From the NCBI RefSeq assembly GCF_003143515.1, contig NZ_CP029343.1:1550001-1614000 (forward strand): DNA of 64,000 nt. Direction: 5' to 3'. The position numbers and the translations under genes are program-made. Positions 59,588 to 64,000 of the stretch are shown here, piece by piece (the stretch's first letter is position 1; every line of letters begins with the position of its first letter). The notes beneath the pieces are model-generated. The model did no database searches and was not told the origin of the DNA. It saw only the letters and a program-made list of their open reading frames with translations. The DNA is from Massilia oculi. Its GTDB lineage: Bacteria; Pseudomonadota; Gammaproteobacteria; Burkholderiales; Burkholderiaceae_D.

Positions 59588-60280
59588 ATGACAACCGTAA
59601 AAGAATTACGCCTCGAGAACCTCAGGTCATTGGTCGCTGAGTTCAAGACAGCAGATGCTGTCGCGCAGCGGGCACAAACCGCCCCCATGTATCTCAGTCA
59701 GATCTTGAACGGTGCTAAATCGTCTACAGGTAACGCACGCGGAATTGGCGACAAGCTGGCGCGCAAGCTGGAAGAAGGCTGCGGTAAGGAAGTTGGCTGG
59801 ATGGATAGACCGCATCGTAACGTCGCTGCACAGTTCGATGAGAATGTCGTTCCTGCGGCAGTTGGTCTGCGACCAGTACCCGTGATTTCATCAGTTCAAG
59901 CTGGCGCGCTTAGGGATATGGAGAGCCCGTATCCGCCCGGCGCCGGCTACGCCTATGAGTACACGGATCAAGATCTGTCGGCATGGGCGTTCGCACTTGA
60001 CGTCGAAGGCCTTTCAATGCTGCCCGACTTCCGGCCAGGCGATCGCATCATTGTCGACCCGGATATGGCTCCGAACCCTGGAGACTTCGTAGTCGCTCGT
60101 AACGGCAGTGCGCAGGCCACCTTCAAAAAATACCGCCCGCGCGGTATTGATGCGGCAGGAAATGAAATCTTCGAGCTTGTACCGCTCAACGACGACTATC
60201 CAACGCTTCGTAGCGATACTGAGCTGTTGTCGGTCATAGGCGTAGTTACCGAACATCGGAAAAAGTTAAGAAAGCAGTAG
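59588..60280 (+). CDS. S24-type CI-like repressor
   Basis: 230 residues. HTH in the N-terminal ~65 (TADAVAQRAQTAPMYLSQILNG), cleavage site Ala-Gly in VQAGALRD, nucleophile Ser in VEGLSMLPDFRPGD and general-base Lys in QATFKKYRP. Autocleaves with RecA. Drives the lysogenic state together with the HIRAN gene. The ATG at 59588 lies just after operator 3. Confidence 0.9.
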   Translation: MTTVKELRLENLRSLVAEFKTADAVAQRAQTAPMYLSQILNGAKSSTGNARGIGDKLARKLEEGCGKEVGWMDRPHRNVAAQFDENVVPAAVGLRPVPVISSVQAGALRDMESPYPPGAGYAYEYTDQDLSAWAFALDVEGLSMLPDFRPGDRIIVDPDMAPNPGDFVVARNGSAQATFKKYRPRGIDAAGNEIFELVPLNDDYPTLRSDTELLSVIGVVTEHRKKLRKQ

Positions 60281-60295
60281 GAGCAACAGCCACGC

Positions 60296-60679
60296 ATGAG
60301 GGATGAAGTACCTAAAATTAGCGGTCCTGGGTATTACCGCATTAACGTAGCGGGAGAGAGTTTCTATCGCGATAGTCTCATTCGAATTTGCGGCCCGCGG
60401 CGCGAGGATGGCGTCAACATCGAGACCTACGCGGAATTGGTCCTGCAGGACGATAATCCTTACGACAAGTTTGCGGTCCAGGTATGGATCGACGGACATC
60501 AGGTCGGGCACCTTCCCCGCGAGTCAGCCCGCGCTTTCCGTCGTATCGTCCGCTATGGGCAGCTGAGTCAGCATGAACGGTTCAAATGCGCTGCCGTTAT
60601 TAGAGGCGGTTGGGATCGCGGCGCTGGCGACCACGGTGACTACGGGGTGCGGCTAGACCTTCCTCAGGACGACGATTAA
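60296..60679 (+). CDS. HIRAN-domain protein
   Basis: 127 residues. YRINVAGESFYRDSLIRICG, then LQDDNPYDKFAVQVWIDGHQVGHLPRE match the HIRAN fold (conserved NxxDxxAVxV and GxVGYLxR-like). HIRAN binds ssDNA 3' ends and stalled forks in larger proteins such as HLTF; here it is stand-alone and coexpressed with the repressor. Possible genome-sensing or superinfection role. 15 bp from the repressor stop. Confidence 0.83.
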   Translation: MRDEVPKISGPGYYRINVAGESFYRDSLIRICGPRREDGVNIETYAELVLQDDNPYDKFAVQVWIDGHQVGHLPRESARAFRRIVRYGQLSQHERFKCAAVIRGGWDRGAGDHGDYGVRLDLPQDDD

Positions 60680-60717
60680 CAAACACCGGTATTACGCACT
60701 CACGCAGCCGCTCGAAG

Positions 60718-60741
60718 ACCCGCCTTGCGCGGGTTTTTTTT
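60718..60741 (+). terminator. Terminator of the repressor-HIRAN operon
   Basis: ACCCGC, loop CTTGC, GCGGGT followed by eight T. It separates the lysogeny cassette from the distal early promoter. Confidence 0.9.
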
Positions 60742-60790
60742 CGTCCGTTACTAAGCGGAGATACCTTTCCTTCTGGCCACCCATCCAAAT

Positions 60791-60834
60791 AAAAGCAAAT
60801 TGCTCTTGCTCGTCTAAAAGCAAATTGCTATAGT
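60791..60834 (+). promoter_or_regulatory. Distal early promoter of prophage 2 with two operators
   Basis: Operators AAAAGCAAATTGCTCT (60791-60806) and AAAAGCAAATTGCTAT (60816-60831), 25 bp apart, are the reverse complement of the cro-side operators. TTGCTC (60806-60811), 17-bp spacer, TATAGT (60829-60834). Nearly copies the cro promoter. Confidence 0.82.
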
Positions 60835-60865
60835 TGCGCTCGTAGTGTCAACCACCGAGGGCAAC

Positions 60866-61006
60866 ATGATTCCGTTTCGCGTCACCGTAGCCACCAAAGC
60901 CGGCCGGCTCACCTACTTCGTAGTCTCGTCCTCGAGCTACGAAGCGTGGCTTGAGGCTGCAAGCCGATTTGAACAGCCACATCCGATCTCGGTGGTACGG
61001 GCATGA
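60866..61006 (+). CDS. Small first gene of the early operon
   Basis: 46 residues: MIPFRVTVATKAGRLTYFVV then SYEAWLEAASRFEQPH. Has GAGGG ahead of ATG, 32 bp from the promoter -10. Stop overlaps the next ATG. Similar small MIPFRV-type genes follow this promoter in related prophages. Unknown function. Confidence 0.6.
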   Translation: MIPFRVTVATKAGRLTYFVVSSSSYEAWLEAASRFEQPHPISVVRA

Positions 61007-61386
61007 GCGCTGCAACAACAGCACGTCCGCCGAAAGGCAAAGCTCGCGTCGGCACCGGCAACCTCAGCCAGGCCTTACATCATGCACGCGACCGCAATGC
61101 CCTGAATCGCTTCTGCAGTGCACACGTCTGCACTCCGGCCGAAGTGTCGGAAGACGGCATGCATCTGCACCTGCCCAGCGTTCTCCAGCTCATGCGAACC
61201 CGTGGCTACGAAGTTTCCGCGCCGATCAAACCTCAGCATCAGCCGAAAGCCCGGCAGGGCCTCACTGCATGGGTCGTGCACATCCGCGTCCGACACGTCG
61301 AGTTCGATGTCGCTTTTTATATGCCGACGGCGGTCGGGAACGGCGCCGCTAACAAACCCCAACTTTCCAGACTGGAGCATGCATGA
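61003..61386 (+). CDS. Early protein carrying the palindrome
   Basis: 127 residues: helical N-terminus (ALHHARDRNALNRFCSAHVC), then LHLPSVLQLMRTRGYEVS and a beta-rich ending AWVVHIRVRHVEFDVAFYMP. Small phage regulator-like protein, not recognised. It contains palindrome copy 4 and overlaps the ParB gene by 4 bp. Confidence 0.55.
   Translation: MSAATTARPPKGKARVGTGNLSQALHHARDRNALNRFCSAHVCTPAEVSEDGMHLHLPSVLQLMRTRGYEVSAPIKPQHQPKARQGLTAWVVHIRVRHVEFDVAFYMPTAVGNGAANKPQLSRLEHA
61117..61134. repeat. 18-bp palindrome, copy 4 (near parB)
   Basis: AGTGCACACGTCTGCACT, 17 of 18 with the perfect palindrome, inside the gene just before the ParB-H-NS gene. parS-like sites commonly lie next to parB. Confidence 0.75.
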
Positions 61387-63350
61387 CCCCTACCGCCCTG
61401 ACCCTTTTAGCAGCTCCGCAACTGCCAGCAGTGGGCGACCAGGCGATCGTCGTCGACGAGCTAGTGACAAACGCTGGAGAGTTTGGCCACTTTAACCTGA
61501 TTGACATCCGTATCTCGAAAACGAACAGGAAGCGTTTCGACTTGGTCAAGCTCAATGAGTTGGCCGCGAGCATCAAGGCTAAAGGCGTCGCGCAGCCGAT
61601 TCTGTTACGCCCTGTTGAGCCGACGCCGGATGAGCCACAGAAGTATGAGATCGTCGCCGGCGAGCGCCGCTTCCGCGCGTCAATCATTGCCGGGCTTTCG
61701 ATTATTCCCGCGCTACTTCGCACGCTTACCGATGTCGAGGCCCTCGAATTACAAATCCTCGAGAACCTGCAGCGCGACGATCCTCATCCGCTCGAGGAGG
61801 CGGAAGGGTACGAGCGTCTTATGCTCGAGCGGAACTACGACGTCGACCAGCTGGCCTACAGAGTCAGTAGAAGCCGGTCCTATGTCTATGGCCGCCTCAA
61901 GCTGTGCGCGCTGACTACGAGCGTGCGCGAGCAGTTCCTTGAAGACAAATTCAGCGCAGCGACCGCGCTGCTGATTGCGCGCATTCCAAATCCCTCGCTC
62001 CAGGTGAAGGCCGCGATGGAAGTCAGCCAAACCGACTGGCAGGGCAACCCGATGTCATATCGATCGCAACGTGATCTGCTCCGCCGGCGCTTCATGTTGG
62101 ACCTGAAAAATGCAGTCTTTGCGGTCAAAGATGCTGCGCTGCTGGCGGATATCGGTTCGTGCGTCGAATGCCCAAAGCGCAGCGGCAACCAGGAGGAAGC
62201 CTTCGAGAGCGAAAACCACGCTAACCTCTGCACCGATCCTGACTGTTTCGCCGAGAAGACTGCTGCGCACTCGAAGAAGGCGAAGCAGAAGGCTGAGGAC
62301 CGCGGCCATTCCGTCATCAGCGGCGAGGCAGCCAAGAAGATCATGCCGAACTCATACGGCAATCTCAAGGACGGCTATTCCGACGTCGATCGCGAGTTCT
62401 ATGTCTCGGGCAGCGGCTCGACGAGCTACCGCAAGATCCTCGGCAAACAGACCCCAAAGGGCGTGCTGCTGGAGAGCCCGTTCGAGCCAGGCAAGCTCAT
62501 CACCATTGCCAAGACCGACGAGCTGGAAGACCTGGTGACGCAAGTTGCCGGCAGCGGCAAGACCGAGGCATCGGCAGCCGCGAAGCAAAAGGCCCAGGAG
62601 AAGCAGAAGGAGCAGGCGGCCGCGCTCGAGAAGCGCTACCGCCGCGAACTGTTTGTATCCATCCGCGACGCCGGCCGAATCGAGGATACCCCGATCAATG
62701 AGCAGGAGGTGGCCGCCCTCCTGTTCCGGAACTCCCCCAACTCCGAAGACGGCTTCATCCGGAAGCTCTACGGCTGGACCGGCAAAGAATTCGAATCGGG
62801 CACTTGGGACGGAAAGTATGTCACCGGAACGAACAGAATTTGCGACGCAATCCGCCAGATGACACCTGAAGCGGCACGTCAGCTGATCCGCGACATGACC
62901 CTCATCCGCGAACTGGAAGTCAGCACCTACTCATACAGCAAAGCGGACCGTCCGACGCTCATGCTTGCCGCTGCAGAGCGTCTCGGCATCGATGCCGAGG
63001 CCATGAAGTCGGCACTGAACAAGGAAGCCAAGCAGCTGGCTGACGAGAAGGCGGCGAAGAAGGCAAGGGCCGCGAGCAAGGGCAAGGCCGCGACGCCCGC
63101 ACAGGCGGTTCTGCCAGAGGTAGCGAAACACGACAAGAGCGCGACGGCGCCTGCAGCAGAAGCCGATTCAAAGGCCCGCGCTGCATCGACCGAGGTGCGC
63201 TATCGGCATCCGGATCTCACGCAAACTTGGACCGGCCGTGGCCGTGCGCCGAAGTGGGTCCGCGACTGGATCGACGCCGGCAAGACCCTCGATAGCCTGC
63301 AGGTGTCGCCTGCTCCCGCAGCACCTCTCCAGGCGCAGGTAATGCAATGA
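61383..63350 (+). CDS. ParB-family protein with H-NS-like C-terminal tail
   Basis: 655 residues. ParB N-terminal nucleotide-binding fold: GERRFRAS at 93-100 and ENLQR at 127-131; HTH region ~150-200; a Cys-rich part CVECPKRSG / NLCTDPDCF (~260-290); long helical middle. Residues 607-641 match the H-NS C-terminal DNA-binding motif (TWTGRGRAPKW...GKTL). No ParA is seen. May load on palindromic sites or control phage genes. Overlaps both neighbours. Confidence 0.88.
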   Translation: MTPTALTLLAAPQLPAVGDQAIVVDELVTNAGEFGHFNLIDIRISKTNRKRFDLVKLNELAASIKAKGVAQPILLRPVEPTPDEPQKYEIVAGERRFRASIIAGLSIIPALLRTLTDVEALELQILENLQRDDPHPLEEAEGYERLMLERNYDVDQLAYRVSRSRSYVYGRLKLCALTTSVREQFLEDKFSAATALLIARIPNPSLQVKAAMEVSQTDWQGNPMSYRSQRDLLRRRFMLDLKNAVFAVKDAALLADIGSCVECPKRSGNQEEAFESENHANLCTDPDCFAEKTAAHSKKAKQKAEDRGHSVISGEAAKKIMPNSYGNLKDGYSDVDREFYVSGSGSTSYRKILGKQTPKGVLLESPFEPGKLITIAKTDELEDLVTQVAGSGKTEASAAAKQKAQEKQKEQAAALEKRYRRELFVSIRDAGRIEDTPINEQEVAALLFRNSPNSEDGFIRKLYGWTGKEFESGTWDGKYVTGTNRICDAIRQMTPEAARQLIRDMTLIRELEVSTYSYSKADRPTLMLAAAERLGIDAEAMKSALNKEAKQLADEKAAKKARAASKGKAATPAQAVLPEVAKHDKSATAPAAEADSKARAASTEVRYRHPDLTQTWTGRGRAPKWVRDWIDAGKTLDSLQVSPAPAAPLQAQVMQ

Positions 63351-63601
63351 CGTTGAGCGAACAAAGCGTGAGCGCGATCGCCAGGGCCCTGCTTAATGAC
63401 CGCAAGACCCTGGTCGAGAGCCTTGAGTTCTGGAGCGACCCCGGCCGCGCCCGTCGATATCCAAACCGCCACGCGGCAATCGTGGCCGACCTGGACGAGA
63501 ACGCGAGTGCATTGGCCGAGCTCGCCGAGGGCTTCGCTCCTTGGCTAAAACAGCGTAACGACTGGCCGACCATCGCTCGCACTATCCCAGCAAAACACTG
63601 A
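63347..63601 (+). CDS. Hypothetical early protein, 84 residues
   Basis: MTLSEQSVSAIARALLNDRKTL, then FWSDPGRARRYPNRHAAIVADL and LKQRNDWPTIART. Helical small protein. ATG overlaps the ParB stop by 4 bp. Not recognised. Confidence 0.55.
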   Translation: MTLSEQSVSAIARALLNDRKTLVESLEFWSDPGRARRYPNRHAAIVADLDENASALAELAEGFAPWLKQRNDWPTIARTIPAKH

Positions 63602-63610
63602 AAGCACGCT

Positions 63611-64000
63611 ATGAAAAACACCCTGAACACTGCCCTTATCAACTTCAGCGATGCAGCCGCCCGCAACTTGGCAGCGCCCATTGCAGCCGTCAATGCAGCT
63701 TGCGAAGCCCTCAAGGCGATGATCACGCCGGCAGCGGCGCCGGCGATCGCCGCACGGCCAGCGCACTGCGGCAACATCATGACGCTGCTGGCCCACCTGT
63801 GCGACATGCACGACGAGCTGCAGCTATGGATCCTCCGCTGGCTGGCGTACCCGCTGCGAAACCCTGGCGCCAGGATGTCTACCGCCTTGGTCTTCAATGG
63901 CAGCGAAGGCTCGGGCAAATCGCTGTTCATGAATTTCGTCGTCGCCGAGATCTACGGCGATAGTGCCGCAAAAATCCGGCCACGCGACTTGCATAGCACG
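63611..64000 (+). CDS. DUF5906-like phage ATPase (partial)
   Basis: Reads open to the edge, 130 residues so far. After a helical N-terminus with QLWILRWLAYPLRNPGARM it has Walker A FNGSEGSGKSLFMNFV. This matches the DUF5906/D5-like phage primase-helicase ATPase group. With VapE on the other strand, prophage 2 has two related replication ATPases. C-terminus outside the window. Confidence 0.75.
   Translation, partial: MKNTLNTALINFSDAAARNLAAPIAAVNAACEALKAMITPAAAPAIAARPAHCGNIMTLLAHLCDMHDELQLWILRWLAYPLRNPGARMSTALVFNGSEGSGKSLFMNFVVAEIYGDSAAKIRPRDLHST

Larger units (their letters stand above)
31400..64000. mobile_element. Prophage 2 (lambda-like siphophage in dusA), left part
   Basis: Integrase at dusA, minus-strand late operon (lysis to terminase), minus-strand replication/CII/Cro, plus-strand repressor cassette and early operon, running past 64,000. 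Head proteins (GpA-type terminase, gpW, gpB portal, ClpP-capsid fusion) differ from prophage 1, so the two are different phage types. Gene order is intact with no visible breakage, so it may be inducible. Confidence 0.93.

Overview
The window is high-GC DNA from a Gram-negative betaproteobacterium, most likely an Oxalobacteraceae/Massilia-like member of the Burkholderiales. This is inferred from codon use, a tRNA-His 3' end, dusA, an RcnB-like protein, a CheR-tethered chemoreceptor and the style of the phage genes. Two unrelated siphophage-type prophages flank about 6.6 kb of host chromosome. Prophage 1 enters from the left edge and ends at about 24.79 kb. Prophage 2 starts at about 31.4 kb and runs off the right edge.

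Prophage 1 (1-24,792) has an HK97-type head module on the minus strand: capsid, ClpP-like protease, portal, large and small terminase, HNH nuclease. Upstream lie a probable Q-type antiterminator with a terminator-rich late leader, then a minus-strand replication/early operon: winged-helix proteins, RusA, a DUF1364 nuclease, two damaged DNA methyltransferases, a DnaC-like loader, an initiator carrying iterons, a CII-like protein and Cro. The cI-like repressor faces the other way. It leads a lysogeny cassette with a secreted small protein, a lone PemK/MazF-like toxin and a separately promoted structured RNA. A second early promoter at 17.93 kb, almost a copy of the cro promoter and carrying the same operators, drives about 14 small accessory genes and the integrase. 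The right attachment site is the 3' part of tRNA-His.

Host segment (24.8-31.4 kb): pentapeptide-repeat protein, sensor diguanylate cyclase, RcnB-like protein, TonB-C periplasmic protein, methyl-accepting chemotaxis protein and dusA.

Prophage 2 (about 31.4 kb to the right edge) is inserted at the 5' end of dusA. It has an integrase, a cargo gene, a minus-strand lysis/tail/head block (Rz/Rz1, endolysin, holin, tail fibre genes, DUF4214-bearing tape measure, G/GT tail chaperone with a -1 frameshift site, tail tube, protease-capsid fusion, lambda-type portal, gpW, Mor-like regulator, GpA-type terminase), a VapE-type primase-helicase, CII, a YdaS-like Cro, an S24 repressor, a HIRAN protein, a second early promoter, a ParB protein with an H-NS-like C-terminal tail, and the start of a DUF5906-like ATPase.

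The most interesting non-genic structure is: (i) the same twin operator-promoter layout in both prophages, each bracketing a lysogeny cassette; (ii) an 18-bp palindrome present four times in prophage 2, once just upstream of the ParB-H-NS gene; (iii) an identical 26-bp hairpin in three late-operon gaps of prophage 2; (iv) a structured RNA next to the orphan toxin in prophage 1; and (v) a long inverted repeat with mutually exclusive pairings downstream of the prophage 2 primase.
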